64,000 bases of DNA from assembly GCA_000263395.1 (NCBI GenBank), contig AJXE01000001.1:186001-250000 (forward strand). Reading direction: 5' to 3'. Position numbers and translations under genes: made by a program. The DNA is from Stutzerimonas stutzeri TS44. Lineage in GTDB: Bacteria > Pseudomonadota > Gammaproteobacteria > Pseudomonadales > Pseudomonadaceae. The notes under the pieces are model-generated. The model was not told where the DNA came from. It searched no databases and was given only the letters and a program-made list of their open reading frames with translations. Positions 31,901 through 40,771 of this stretch are shown here, piece after piece; position 1 is the first letter of the stretch, and every line of letters begins with the position of its first letter.

Positions 31901-34900
31901 GGCTTCGGCTTCGGCTTCGGCTTCGGCTTCGGCTTCGGCTTCGGGGATATTCGACACCGCGCTATCGCTGGCCTCGATGTCGATGTGCGGCTCTTCACGC
32001 TGATCGTCTGTGCTCGGCTGCCCGCTCGCAGCGGCGGCATCGGGCAGCGGCTCGGCGGCATCCTCCTGCGGCACCACCGGCACGCCGACCAGTGCGTCGG
32101 CGGCGACGCCAGGCCGGTCGCCCTGTCGATAGGCGCGGATCGAACTGACCAGCTCGTCGGCGGCGCTCATGGGCAGACCCGCCTGCAACTGCTCGAGCTG
32201 CTGCGCCAGTTGATCGTGACTGCGTTGCAGCAATGCGGCCAGCTCCGGCGCGTACCCGTAGCGTCCGTCGGAGAGTCCTTCGTAGAGCGATTCCAGCTCA
32301 TGCGCCAGATCGCCGACCGGGCGCACACCCGCCATCCGCGCGCCGCCCTTGAGCGTATGCAGGTCTCGCAGCAGCGCCGACAGCGCCCGCTGGTTGGCCG
32401 GCTCGCCCAGCCAGCGCTCCAGCGCCTCACCGGCGCTGTCGAGCAGGTCAACGGCCTCGTCGAGGAAGATGTCCACCATGTCCTGGTCGAAACCGTCTTC
32501 GGCGGCAGTACTCTCGTCGCGTGCATTCGCGGGCGTCGGGGCTTCGGCGGCCAGCAGCGGCTGCGCGGCCGGCACCTGCTCGGGCGTGCTGACCGCCTCG
32601 GTCGCTTGCGCGGCCAGCGCCTGGAGGCGCTCGACCAGTGCCGGCTGGGCACTCACCTGCAGCGCCGCGGCGACCTGATCCATCATGCCGACCAGCGCCT
32701 CGTGCCCCTCCTCGGCGGCATCGAAGAAGCGCGCGTCGACCGCCAGGCGTCCGTCTTCCACCACGCTGTACAGCTCGAGCAGCGCCTGGCAGAGCGCATC
32801 GACCTGCGGCAGGTCGGCCATCTGCGCGCTGTGGCCGAGGCTGGTCAATTCCTGCAACAGCGCGGAAAGCTCCTGACGTTCGGTCGGATGCTCGCGCCAG
32901 CGCTGCAGCAGATCCTCGGCGTCGAGCAGGATGTTCATCCCCTCGGACAGGAACGCCGCGATCAGACTCGGATCACGGGCCTCGCCCTTGGCGCTCTCGC
33001 GCCGCACGCCGGCCTCGGCAAGGCGCGCCTGGTGCAGCGCCTGCACCCGTGCAAGAAACTCCGGCGCACCGTCGATCGGCGCGAGCGGCCGCTCCTGCAG
33101 ATTGTCCAGGCCCTGACGCAGCAGTTGCTCGGCATCGTGCAGCAGCTGGGCTTCGGCGAGTTCGATCTGGATCAGGTTGTTCTTGAACTCCTTGACCAGC
33201 TTCTCCAGCGGCGTGGCGATTTCCGCCATCGGCAGGATACCCGCCATGTGTGCGCTGCCCTTGAGGGTATGCAGCGCACGCTGCAGCGCATCGGTCACCG
33301 GTTGCGGCAGGCGTTGGGCACAGTCGGCGAGATAGTCGACCAGCGTGGTCAGGTGAGCCTCGGCCTCGTTGCGGAAGATCTCCAGCAGCTGCGGATCCAG
33401 TCCGTCCGCGACCGGGTCGTCGCGCTCGTCTGCGCCCGCCTCGGGCTGCTCCGCAGCAGTGGCGGGCGCCAGGTTCGGTAACGACTCGCCCTTGGCCAGG
33501 GCATGTGCGCGGGCGGCCAGCTGGTCGACATCGCTGCGCTGACGCTGGGTCCGGGCGGCAAACTCTTCGACCAGCGTCGGCAACAAGGCCACCACGTCGA
33601 CGACCGCCTGCTTGACCGCCTCGTTCGTCTCGATGCTGCGATCCAGCACGCGATTGAGCAGGTTCTCGATGGACCAGGCCAGTTCGCCGACGATCAGTGC
33701 GCGCACCATGCGCCCGCTGCCCTTGAGCGTATGGAAGGCGCGACGCACTTCACCGAGCACGGCCTTGTCGTCGGGCTCGGCCAGCCACGCCGGAAGCTGC
33801 TCGCGGATCGTCTCCAGAACCTCCGTTGCCTCCTCGATGAAGACCTCGGCCAGTTCGTCGTCGACCGGTTCCTCGTCGGCCGGCGGCGGGAGCAGGCTCG
33901 GCGGCACGTCCTGCGCCGGCGGATTGATCGCCAGCACCGGGGCGGCCATGATCTGCTCCAGAGCCGGCGCCGCTTGCGGCGTTTCGATGCTCTCGTGCAT
34001 GGGCGGCAGACTGATTTCCGGCAGCCCGAGATCGGCGATCTCGACCTCGCTCCAGCCTGCGGCCGGGGCGTCATCATCCAGCAGTTCGAACTCCAGCGCC
34101 GGCAGCTCCGGCGCCGGCTCGTCGAGTTCGACTGCGGACGGCAGGCCTTCCAGCGCAACGCTGTCGTCATCCGCTGGCAAAAGCGCCGCCGGCAGTTCAT
34201 CCATTTCGAGCGTTGTGTCGCCGGGAGTCTGGTCCTCGTGCCGCTCCTGCTGGTGCAGCGGCGCCCTGACCGGCTCGAACTCGGCTTCGGGTAGCAGGAA
34301 CTCGATCTCGTCCAGCGGATCGCCATACGGCTCGGGTTCCGCCGGCGGTTCCTCGCTGACCAGCGGGTCGCTGATCGCGAGCGCATAGCCCAGATGCTGC
34401 AGGCTTTCCTGGGCGACATCGAGAATCAGGTCGCCCTGGCTGCTGCAGTCCTCGCTGAGCCGCTCCAGGTAGTACTCGACGCTGGTGATCGCATCGGCCA
34501 GGGTATCCAGGCTCTGCCAGTCCGGCACGGCCCGCAGTGCCAGCAGCTGTTCCTGAATGTAGCGGTTGCAGGCGTCGAGCAGCGCCGCGGCACGTTCCAG
34601 CGGGATCATCGCCAGCCCGCCACGCGCCTGGGTCAGCAGCTCCGGAACGCGGGCCAGATGGTCGTGATTCCACTGCGACGCGATGAATTCGATGATCGCA
34701 TCCTTGGCCTGCTCGAGTGCCGTGCGCGCTTCCTTGATCACCAGCTGGTGGATCTGCGCGACATCGGTCGTCGGCAGATGGCGCGCCTCGTCCTGTTCCT
34801 CGGCGGTGGTGCCGACCATGCCGGCCAGGGTGGCCTCGACGTAAAGCAGCGCGCCGGCGATATCCATCAGCGTCGCATCGTCTGGCTGGCGCATGCCCGA

Positions 34901-36058
34901 GGTCAGTGCCTGGATCAGCCCGGTCTGGTCGACGATGATCTTGCGCGGCTGGGCGAAGCCCAGCACCGCGAGGGTATCGGCGATCTGTTTCAGCGGCGCG
35001 TGCAGGCTGGCCAGATCGTCCAGTGCGCGGCGGTCACTGCGCACGAACAGGTCGAGGCTGTCCTTTACCCGCACCAGCTCCTCGCACAGCGCCGCGACCA
35101 CCGAACGCATGGCGCCACGATCAGGCCCGGCGAGTTGTGCGCGTTCCTGATCGACGATCGTCATGTCGGGCAGCGCATCGTCGAGCCGATAGAGCTCTCT
35201 CAGGGCACGCAGGCGCGGCGTATCGGCCGGAGCCTTGGCCACGTAGAACAGCATGTTCTTGATCAGCTCGTCGGGGGCCGGCTGGTTCAGTCCGTCGGCA
35301 CCCTGCTCGACCAGGCGCTTGAACTCCTTGTCCACCTGGCGCAACAGCGTGCGCACCGAGGCCCCGTTGCTGACCGCGCCGCTGGCCAGCCCTTCGATCA
35401 TGCCCGAGGTGATCTGCCAGAGCGCGCCGAGCGGCGCGTCCTTGCACAGCGACTCCAGGCGCGCGAATACCCGTGCCATGTAGCCGAGGTTGGTCGGCAG
35501 ATCCTGGTTGCGGATCACCCCGACCAGGGCCACCTGCAACATCTGCCGCAGCTTGCGCAGCAGCGCCGGCAGCTCCTCGGTCCGCAGGCGTTCAACGGAT
35601 TCGCTGGGCAGCACCGGCGTACGCCCGGACAGATCGGGTGCGAACAGGCTGGTTTCCGACAGCAGCTTTTCGCCCCGCGCAGCCCGCAGGTCGTTGAGCA
35701 GCGGCAATACCACCATCGGCAGATCGCGCCGGGCGCTCTGGATACGCTCGAGATAGACCGGCATCTGCAGGATCGCCTGCATCAGCACCTCGAGCGCCTC
35801 GCCCCGATTGGCGACCCGCTCCTCCAGCAGTGCGCGTGCAAGCTGTTCCATCTCCTCGGCCAGCAGCGCGGCGCCGAAGAACTCGACCATCTGCAAGGTG
35901 CCATGCACCTGATGCACGTAGGTCATGCAGAAACGCATCCGCGTCGAATCCTGCGGAGCCTCGACGTAGGCCTCCAGGGCTTGACGTGCCTGCTTGAGGG
36001 TCTCGGCGATCTCGCCTTTCACCCACTCCAGGGCGACATAATCGTGCCGATCACCCAT
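28979..36058 (-). CDS. chpA: Hybrid chemosensory histidine kinase ChpA with multiple phosphotransfer domains
   Basis: 2359 residues, slightly shorter than P. aeruginosa ChpA (about 2470). Five canonical HTLKG phosphotransfer motifs lie near residues 778, 931, 1234, 1469 and 1618. Degenerate ones include an N-terminal HQVHGTLQM and a Thr-type ELTSLGHSAQMAD. A CheA kinase core follows (LRNAVDHGIES near 1940; ISGRGVGMDVVHSEV), then a CheW-like part and a C-terminal receiver (VMVVDDSVTVRKV...MLLDIEMPRMDG). It phosphorylates PilG and PilH and so controls twitching and cAMP-linked surface responses. An acidic linker with a 12-fold EA repeat spans about 1372-1396. ATG 36058 has GGAG five bases upstream and fits PAO1; ATG 36073, overlapping pilK's stop, is possible. 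Confidence 0.96.
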   Translation of the reverse strand: MGDRHDYVALEWVKGEIAETLKQARQALEAYVEAPQDSTRMRFCMTYVHQVHGTLQMVEFFGAALLAEEMEQLARALLEERVANRGEALEVLMQAILQMPVYLERIQSARRDLPMVVLPLLNDLRAARGEKLLSETSLFAPDLSGRTPVLPSESVERLRTEELPALLRKLRQMLQVALVGVIRNQDLPTNLGYMARVFARLESLCKDAPLGALWQITSGMIEGLASGAVSNGASVRTLLRQVDKEFKRLVEQGADGLNQPAPDELIKNMLFYVAKAPADTPRLRALRELYRLDDALPDMTIVDQERAQLAGPDRGAMRSVVAALCEELVRVKDSLDLFVRSDRRALDDLASLHAPLKQIADTLAVLGFAQPRKIIVDQTGLIQALTSGMRQPDDATLMDIAGALLYVEATLAGMVGTTAEEQDEARHLPTTDVAQIHQLVIKEARTALEQAKDAIIEFIASQWNHDHLARVPELLTQARGGLAMIPLERAAALLDACNRYIQEQLLALRAVPDWQSLDTLADAITSVEYYLERLSEDCSSQGDLILDVAQESLQHLGYALAISDPLVSEEPPAEPEPYGDPLDEIEFLLPEAEFEPVRAPLHQQERHEDQTPGDTTLEMDELPAALLPADDDSVALEGLPSAVELDEPAPELPALEFELLDDDAPAAGWSEVEIADLGLPEISLPPMHESIETPQAAPALEQIMAAPVLAINPPAQDVPPSLLPPPADEEPVDDELAEVFIEEATEVLETIREQLPAWLAEPDDKAVLGEVRRAFHTLKGSGRMVRALIVGELAWSIENLLNRVLDRSIETNEAVKQAVVDVVALLPTLVEEFAARTQRQRSDVDQLAARAHALAKGESLPNLAPATAAEQPEAGADERDDPVADGLDPQLLEIFRNEAEAHLTTLVDYLADCAQRLPQPVTDALQRALHTLKGSAHMAGILPMAEIATPLEKLVKEFKNNLIQIELAEAQLLHDAEQLLRQGLDNLQERPLAPIDGAPEFLARVQALHQARLAEAGVRRESAKGEARDPSLIAAFLSEGMNILLDAEDLLQRWREHPTERQELSALLQELTSLGHSAQMADLPQVDALCQALLELYSVVEDGRLAVDARFFDAAEEGHEALVGMMDQVAAALQVSAQPALVERLQALAAQATEAVSTPEQVPAAQPLLAAEAPTPANARDESTAAEDGFDQDMVDIFLDEAVDLLDSAGEALERWLGEPANQRALSALLRDLHTLKGGARMAGVRPVGDLAHELESLYEGLSDGRYGYAPELAALLQRSHDQLAQQLEQLQAGLPMSAADELVSSIRAYRQGDRPGVAADALVGVPVVPQEDAAEPLPDAAAASGQPSTDDQREEPHIDIEASDSAVSNIPEAEAEAEAEAEAEAEAEAEAEAEAGIDGADGVEASAGGMGEMPPAVVGDSHDEPDPELVEIFLEEGFDIMESVTAGLQRWMDDVDNSFELEALQRDLHTLKGGARMADSRAIGDLAHELEYLYEGLCAGKYRATEQLFGLLQACHDRLAEMLDALRARRSQPDGAALIEAIRGFRSNPQQQLNAPSSITLKAAPEATTPESEASEILDIFVEEADDLLEEMEAALGRWDAQRADAAPLADMLRVLHTLKGGARLAGQARLGNMAHDLEQHLGEARQLGAPWPESLFLDVQQGYDGLHKEVERLRALLAADMPPGPAAQEIVEAAADAVTPLPLAQPIVAASARPVSNAAPAKVLPFVLRAREAAQDAAARRAPQELVKVPAELLEGLVNLAGETSIFRGRVEQQVSDVSFTLSEMEATIERVRDQLRRLDTETQAQILSRYQAEAERAGYDDFDPLEMDRHSQLQQLSRALFESASDLLDLKETLAARNRDAETLLLQQARVNTELQEGLMRTRMVPFERLVPRLRRIVRQVAGELGKQVEFLVGNATGEMDRSVLERIVAPLEHMLRNAVDHGIESQQARRAVGKPEQGTIRLDLAREGGDIVLTLSDDGAGINLAAVRRKAIERGLLAAQNDLTDHEVLQFILEAGFSTAERVTQISGRGVGMDVVHSEVKQLGGSMSIESTQGQGTRFLIRLPFTVSVNRALMVYSGEDLYAIPLNTIEGIVRVSPYELEAYYQPDAPRFEYAGQTYELRYLGELLNNGQRPKLVGQSLPLPVILVRSKEHSVAVQVDSLAGSREIVVKSLGPQFAGVHGISGATILGDGRVVVILDLLATIRVLHAHLLTQQRPQQLLQSPEAAEVEADRPLLVMVVDDSVTVRKVTSRLLERNGMNVLTAKDGVDAITQLQERRPDIMLLDIEMPRMDGFEVATLVRHDERLKDLPIIMITSRTGEKHRDRALAIGVNEYLGKPYQESVLLEHIQRLVHADV
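31871..31942. repeat. 12-unit GGCTTC hexanucleotide tandem repeat inside chpA
   Basis: Twelve exact copies in a row; on the coding strand GAAGCC reads Glu-Ala twelve times. Unit length is a multiple of three, so copy-number change lengthens or shortens the linker without breaking the frame. Confidence 0.95.
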
Positions 36059-36069
36059 AGCGACTCCGC

Positions 36070-36963
36070 TCATAAACTCTTCCGGGTAAAGGCCAGAACC
36101 TGATCATCGGCCACCGGCACCAGGTCCGGATGCTGCCAACCCACCACCTCGCCGACGCCGACCACCAGCAATCCACCCGGCGCCAGTCGCTCGGCCAGAC
36201 GGTTGAGGATCTCGCGGCGGCGCCAGCGACGAAAATAGATCAGCAGGTTCTGACAGAAAATGACGTCCAGTCCTGCAAGCGGCGCGCTGGCCAGCTCCAG
36301 AACGTTTAGCTTGGCGAAGCAGACCCGAGCGGCCAGCTCAGGCACGACCTGCGCACGGTTGTGCGGCATGTTGAGGAAATAGCGCTCGCGCAACGGCGCC
36401 GCCACCTGCCCCAGGCGCCGCGCGTCGTAGATGGCGTTGCGCCCCTTGTCCAGAGCGCTGAGGCTGATATCGGTGCCGGTCACGCCGAAACGATCGGCTG
36501 CGGCGCAATCACGCAGGACTTCGGCCGTGCTGATGGCCAGCGAGTAGGTTTCCTCGCCGCTGGCGCAACCGACGCTCCATAGCGCCCAGGGCCGCTCGAT
36601 ACCCTCGCGGCGCAGGCGCTGCGCCAGATAGTCTTCGAGCAGCGCAAACGACTCGGGATGCCGAAAGAAGCGGGTTTCCTGCACCGTCAGGCGATCCATG
36701 AGCAGCGACCACTCCACCGCGCCACGCGGACCTGCCGTGACCTGGCGGTAATAGCTGGCATAGTCGGTGGCGCCGATCTCGCGCATGCGGGCAGTGAGAT
36801 TGGCCTGCAGGAAGATGCGCCGACCCTCGGAAACCACCATGCCCGAGCGCTCTTCGAGCAGGGCCTGCCAGGCATGGAATTCCGCTGCCGACATTTCGGC
36901 CAACGGCTCCAAAGCCCAGTCCAGTCGTGACTGCATGCTGCCCTGCCTCTCGCTCATGATCAT
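36070..36963 (-). CDS. pilK: Pil-Chp chemosensory methyltransferase (CheR-like)
   Basis: 297 residues with a CheR fold: an N-terminal helical part (LLEERSGMVVSEGRRIFLQANL), RLTVQETRFFRHPESF, the SAM site WSVGCASGEETYSLAI (about 128-143) and VIFCQNLLIYFR. It methylates glutamates on the PilJ receptor. Start may be ATG 36963 or 36957 (MSERQG). Its stop overlaps an upstream ATG of chpA (ATGA). Follows pilJ by 36 bases. Confidence 0.94.
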   Translation of the reverse strand: MIMSERQGSMQSRLDWALEPLAEMSAAEFHAWQALLEERSGMVVSEGRRIFLQANLTARMREIGATDYASYYRQVTAGPRGAVEWSLLMDRLTVQETRFFRHPESFALLEDYLAQRLRREGIERPWALWSVGCASGEETYSLAISTAEVLRDCAAADRFGVTGTDISLSALDKGRNAIYDARRLGQVAAPLRERYFLNMPHNRAQVVPELAARVCFAKLNVLELASAPLAGLDVIFCQNLLIYFRRWRRREILNRLAERLAPGGLLVVGVGEVVGWQHPDLVPVADDQVLAFTRKSL

Positions 36964-36999
36964 ACGCGGCGACCGTCAACGGCCGCCGCCGCGGTCGAA

Positions 37000-39048
37000 T
37001 CAGGCTCGATCCTGAGCATCCGGCAGAGTGAAACCGGAAACCGACTGGCGCATCTCGTTGGCCATCTTGGCAAGGTTACCAATGCTTCTGGCGGTGGCGC
37101 TGGTACCGGACGAGGTCTGCGAGGTGATCTCCTGAATCACGTTCATGGTGTTGGAGATGTGGCCGGCGGAGGAGGCCTGCTGGCGCGCCGCGTTGGAAAT
37201 GTTCTGAATCAGCGCCGCGAGGGTCTTGGATACCTTCTCGATCTCCTCCAGCGCCACACCGGCATCCTGCGCCAGGCGCGCACCGCGAACCACTTCGGAG
37301 GTGGTCTGTTCCATCGAGATCACGGCCTCGTTGGTATCGGTCTGAATCGTCTTGACCAGTGCCTCGATCTGTTTGGTCGCCGCGGAGGAACGTTCCGCCA
37401 GGCGCTGCACCTCGTCCGCCACCACCGCGAAGCCGCGGCCCGCGTCACCGGCCATCGATGCCTGGATCGCGGCGTTGAGGGCGAGGATGTTGGTCTGGTC
37501 GGCAATGTCGTTGATCAGGCTGACGATGTCACCGATCTCCTGGGACGACTCACCCAGGCGCTTGATCCGCTTGGAGGTATCCTGGATCTGTTCGCGGATG
37601 TTATCCATGCCGGTGATGGTGTTGTGCACCACCTCGTTGCCCTTGTTGGCGATCGCCACCGAGCGCTCCGCCACCGCGGACGATTCGGCGGCGTTGGCCG
37701 ATACCTGGTCGATGGAAACGGCCATCTCGTTGATCGCCGCCGAAGCTCCGGCGATTTCCTGCGCCTGATGCTCGGACGCCTCGGCCAGGTGCATGGCGGT
37801 CGCCTGGGTTTCCTGCGCCGCGCCGGAAACCTGTACCGCGGTCTGGTTGATGGTTTCCACCAGTTCGCGCAACTGGTCGATGGAGTAGTTGATCGAGTCG
37901 GCGATGGCGCCGGTGAAGTCCTCGGTCACGGTCGCCGCCACGGTGAGGTCACCGTCGGCAAGGTCGCCGATTTCATCGAGCAGACGCAGAATCGCCGCCT
38001 GGTTGCGCTCGTTTTTCTCGGCCGTCTCGCTCAGGCGCCGACGTGCCTCCTGCACCATCACCAGACCGATCAGGATGATCGACGCCAGCGCCAGCGCACC
38101 CAGCACGTAGCCGGCGAGGGTGTTGAGGTAGCGGGCATCGGCGCGGTTCTGCAGGCCCTCACCAAGTGCGGAGGTCTTGTCGAGCAGCGTCTGCGACACC
38201 TCGAAGATGCTGTTAGCCGACTCGCGCACCTGGAACAGCTCGGGCGAGGTTTCCAGAATCTCGTCCACCGAACCCGAGACGAACTGGAACAGTTCGGCAA
38301 TCTCGGCCAGGCGATCGAGCGCCTCGGCATCGGTCGCGCGGCTGATCCCCATTGCCACATTACCTTCGATCATCGCATTCAGAACGCGGCCGAAGAGGCT
38401 GGCATCGCGACCGAACATGTCGGCGGCCTGTACCGAATCCTGGTCGCCGGAAAGCACCTTGTTCACCGAGCCGAGGATACGTTCCGCCAGCAGCGACTGG
38501 CGCTGCGCGACCGACACCTGGGCGGCAGGCGCACCGCTTTCCAGCAGGATGTCGACGACCTCTTCGTACTCGACCTGCAGCTGCGGGATGGTTTCGGCCA
38601 GGGTGGTTGCCACCTGGTGCAGCGACAGCACGGTCTGCTCACTGGCGAGGATGGCATCGGTGTTGCGACGCAGGGTGTTCCAGTCCTGCTGCACGGCATC
38701 GATCTCGGCCTGCAGGGTCTGTGGTACGGCGGGTAGATCGATGCTCTCGTCACCCTTGGACAAATAGCCCCAGCGCCGGTCAAAGTCGTTGCGCGCCGCC
38801 TTCAGCGAGGCGAACGCCTCCTGGGTACCGGCCGCAGCTTCCACCGCGTTCTTTGCGATGTGCTGCGACAGTACGCGCAACTCCCCGGCGTGCGCGATGT
38901 ACTCGTTATCGTGATCGGCCTGCCGATTGACGTAGGCGAAATTCGCGAACAACAGCATGATCGAAACGATCAGAACAACGAACAGCCCGGTGATGAGCGT
39001 ATTGCTACGCAGGCCGCTCAACAAAGCAATCGCATTCATTTTTTTCAT
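37000..39048 (-). CDS. pilJ: Methyl-accepting chemotaxis receptor of the type IV pilus system
   Basis: 682 residues, the PilJ length. One membrane helix near the N-terminus ([20 protein letters not shown]), a periplasmic region of about 270 residues in the PilJ-type bundle, a second helix ([18 protein letters not shown]), HAMP, and the cytoplasmic signalling hairpin with [19 protein letters not shown]. It reports pilus-surface contact to ChpA. An intrinsic terminator lies just upstream, between pilI and pilJ. Confidence 0.96.
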   Translation of the reverse strand: MKKMNAIALLSGLRSNTLITGLFVVLIVSIMLLFANFAYVNRQADHDNEYIAHAGELRVLSQHIAKNAVEAAAGTQEAFASLKAARNDFDRRWGYLSKGDESIDLPAVPQTLQAEIDAVQQDWNTLRRNTDAILASEQTVLSLHQVATTLAETIPQLQVEYEEVVDILLESGAPAAQVSVAQRQSLLAERILGSVNKVLSGDQDSVQAADMFGRDASLFGRVLNAMIEGNVAMGISRATDAEALDRLAEIAELFQFVSGSVDEILETSPELFQVRESANSIFEVSQTLLDKTSALGEGLQNRADARYLNTLAGYVLGALALASIILIGLVMVQEARRRLSETAEKNERNQAAILRLLDEIGDLADGDLTVAATVTEDFTGAIADSINYSIDQLRELVETINQTAVQVSGAAQETQATAMHLAEASEHQAQEIAGASAAINEMAVSIDQVSANAAESSAVAERSVAIANKGNEVVHNTITGMDNIREQIQDTSKRIKRLGESSQEIGDIVSLINDIADQTNILALNAAIQASMAGDAGRGFAVVADEVQRLAERSSAATKQIEALVKTIQTDTNEAVISMEQTTSEVVRGARLAQDAGVALEEIEKVSKTLAALIQNISNAARQQASSAGHISNTMNVIQEITSQTSSGTSATARSIGNLAKMANEMRQSVSGFTLPDAQDRA

Positions 39049-39096
39049 TATCCGGCCCCCGCCTGGACCTCAGTGCGCTTCCATCAAAAACCAAAA

Positions 39097-39114
39097 GGCC
39101 GGCACCTGCCGGCC
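39097..39114 (-). terminator. Intrinsic terminator/attenuator between pilI and pilJ
   Basis: On the minus strand GGCCGGCA-GG-TGCCGGCC forms an 8-bp perfect stem, followed by TTTTGGTTTTTG. It lies inside the pilGHIJK-chp operon in the direction of transcription, nine bases after the pilI stop. It would lower expression of pilJ and everything downstream relative to pilGHI. Confidence 0.75.
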
Positions 39115-39122
39115 CACCAACA

Positions 39123-39659
39123 TCAGAAAGCGACATCCATGAACGTCGGATGCGCCGCCAGCGCGTGCGGGCTGAATACCAGCCAAGGCTGCTCCCGCTG
39201 AAACACGCCGTGAATAAAGGGCTGGATTGCCGCCTCTACCGGGGGCACCTGTTCCGAGAAGGCTTCGACCGGAAAGTGCTGCATGCCGAAGACCTCGTCG
39301 ACCGTGAGTCCAGCGAAGACGTCCTGGTGATCGACGACCAGCAGCCGGCGCTGCTTGCGCAGTGGCGACAGCTCATAGCCCAGGTAGCCACACAGATCCA
39401 TCACCGGTAACAGTCGTCCGCGCACATTGGCGACGCCCTTGACCCAATTCTTGACGCCAGGCAGCAAGGTGTAGCGCGGTTCATGCAGGATTTCGCCGAC
39501 CTCCCCCATCGGTGCGACGAACAACCGCCCGCCCATGCGAAAACCGATCCCGCCCCAGGTCTGCACCACCTCCTGCTGGGAGGGCAAGCCCGCCGCCAGC
39601 TGGCGACAACGACCATCGATCTCCAGCAAGCGCTGAAATGGCGTCTGCTTATTCGACAT
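39123..39659 (-). CDS. pilI: CheW-like adaptor of the Pil-Chp system
   Basis: 178 residues with a single CheW domain (GGRLFVAPMGEVGEILHEP, VKGVANVRGRLLPVMDL). PilI couples the receptor PilJ to the kinase ChpA and is needed for pilus assembly in P. aeruginosa. Second from the right in the operon, between pilH and pilJ. Confidence 0.95.
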   Translation of the reverse strand: MSNKQTPFQRLLEIDGRCRQLAAGLPSQQEVVQTWGGIGFRMGGRLFVAPMGEVGEILHEPRYTLLPGVKNWVKGVANVRGRLLPVMDLCGYLGYELSPLRKQRRLLVVDHQDVFAGLTVDEVFGMQHFPVEAFSEQVPPVEAAIQPFIHGVFQREQPWLVFSPHALAAHPTFMDVAF

Positions 39660-39722
39660 CTCCGACCACTCCCCTTGCCCTGTCAGGTTGTTGAAACCAC
39701 CTGCAATCGGGATGATCCGGTG

Positions 39723-40088
39723 TCAGCCAGCCAGCACGGCGCTCAAGGTCTGCAGCAGCGTCGCCTCGTCCACCGGCTTGGTCAGGTAATCCTTGGCCCC
39801 CTGGCGCTTGCCCCAGACCTTATCGGTTTCCTGATCCTTGGTGGTGACGATGATCACGGGAATGTGACTGGTTTCCGAATCTTTGGTCAGCTGCCGCGTC
39901 GCCTGGAAACCGTTGAGTCCGGGCATGACGATATCCATCAGCACCGCGTCCGGCTTTTCCTGCCGAGCCAGCGCTACGCCGTCGGCGCCATTTTCGGCCT
40001 TGAGCACGACGTGTCCGTGTTTTTCCAGCATGGCAGCCAGCTTGTACATTTCGGTCGGCGAGTCATCAACAATCAGAACGCGAGCCAT
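39723..40088 (-). CDS. pilH: Type IV pilus response regulator PilH
   Basis: 121 residues, a single receiver domain and nothing else. The phospho-acceptor is the Asp in DAVLMDIVMPGLNG (about residue 52), with DD near the N-terminus (VLIVDDSPTE) and the conserved Lys in YLTKPVDE. It is thought to act as phosphate sink or retraction-side regulator in twitching. ATG 40088 gives the length of P. aeruginosa PilH; the upstream extension in frame lacks homology. Confidence 0.96.
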   Translation of the reverse strand: MARVLIVDDSPTEMYKLAAMLEKHGHVVLKAENGADGVALARQEKPDAVLMDIVMPGLNGFQATRQLTKDSETSHIPVIIVTTKDQETDKVWGKRQGAKDYLTKPVDEATLLQTLSAVLAG

Positions 40089-40130
40089 GTTTTCTCCATT
40101 AGAAGGCTTCAACAGCACACAACACGGGGA

Positions 40131-40538
40131 TCAGGAGGCCTGCTCGACAGGTACGAAATCAGGTACGTGAGCCTTGATGGCGCCGAGCAGCTCTTCCTTG
40201 CTGAAAGGTTTGGTGAGGTATTGATCGGAGCCGACGATGCGCCCTTTCGCCTTGTCGAACAAGCCGTCCTTGGACGACAGCATGATCACCGGCGTCGACT
40301 TGAACGAGCTGTTGTTCTTGATTAGCGCGCAGGTCTGATAACCGTCGAGCCGCGGCATCATGATATCGACAAAGATGATTCGCGGATGGGTGTCGGCGAT
40401 CTTGGCCAGCGCATCGAAACCATCCACCGCCGTGATGACGTCGCAACCTACTTTCTTCAGCAGGGTTTCAGCGGTGCGACGAATCGTTTTCGAATCATCG
40501 ATCACCATGACCTTCAAGCCCTCGGAGTGCTGTTCCAT
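40131..40538 (-). CDS. pilG: Type IV pilus response regulator PilG
   Basis: 135 residues, a lone receiver domain. VMVIDDSKTIRRTAE, IIFVDIMMPRLDGYQ (phospho-Asp) and YLTKPFSKEEL are intact. Phosphorylated by ChpA, it promotes pilus extension and stimulates adenylate cyclase CyaB in P. aeruginosa. First gene of the operon; its promoter should lie in 40539-40771, shared with divergent gshB. Confidence 0.97.
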   Translation of the reverse strand: MEQHSEGLKVMVIDDSKTIRRTAETLLKKVGCDVITAVDGFDALAKIADTHPRIIFVDIMMPRLDGYQTCALIKNNSSFKSTPVIMLSSKDGLFDKAKGRIVGSDQYLTKPFSKEELLGAIKAHVPDFVPVEQAS

Positions 40539-40771
40539 TTCGCCCTACCATCGCCTCGGTGAGTCGTAATTGTTCGTTAAGCCAGAGCGTCGCAAGGCCC
40601 TGAAACCGACAGGCCCCGCCCATTGCGCGACCTTTGTAGCACACTCATTCTGCACAGGCTATCGACCGGAAAATCACGCGGATTTTCCTTGACCCAGCGC
40701 ACAACCGCCGCCAATCTGCGTCGGCATTTCATGCCCCGGCGGCGTCGACCGCCACACTGCGGAGAACCGAT
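40539..40771. promoter_or_regulatory. Divergent control region of pilG and gshB with an 8-5-8 palindrome
   Basis: This 233-base gap contains GGAAAATC (40668-40675), ACGCG, then GATTTTCC (40681-40688), a perfect dyad, followed directly by TTGACC, a possible -35 for gshB (a matching -10 is weak). No gene is seen. The dyad could be an operator for either gene. Confidence 0.4.

Noticed and set aside
31871..31942. Tandem repeats as a possible CRISPR array
   Set aside because: Units are six bases, contiguous and without spacers, and lie inside a coding frame.
29591..33481. A 1296-residue open frame on the plus strand opposite chpA
   Set aside because: It mirrors the codon structure of chpA in high-GC DNA, has no recognisable domain, and lies wholly within a well-supported gene. 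The same applies to the 569-residue frame at 34394-36103.
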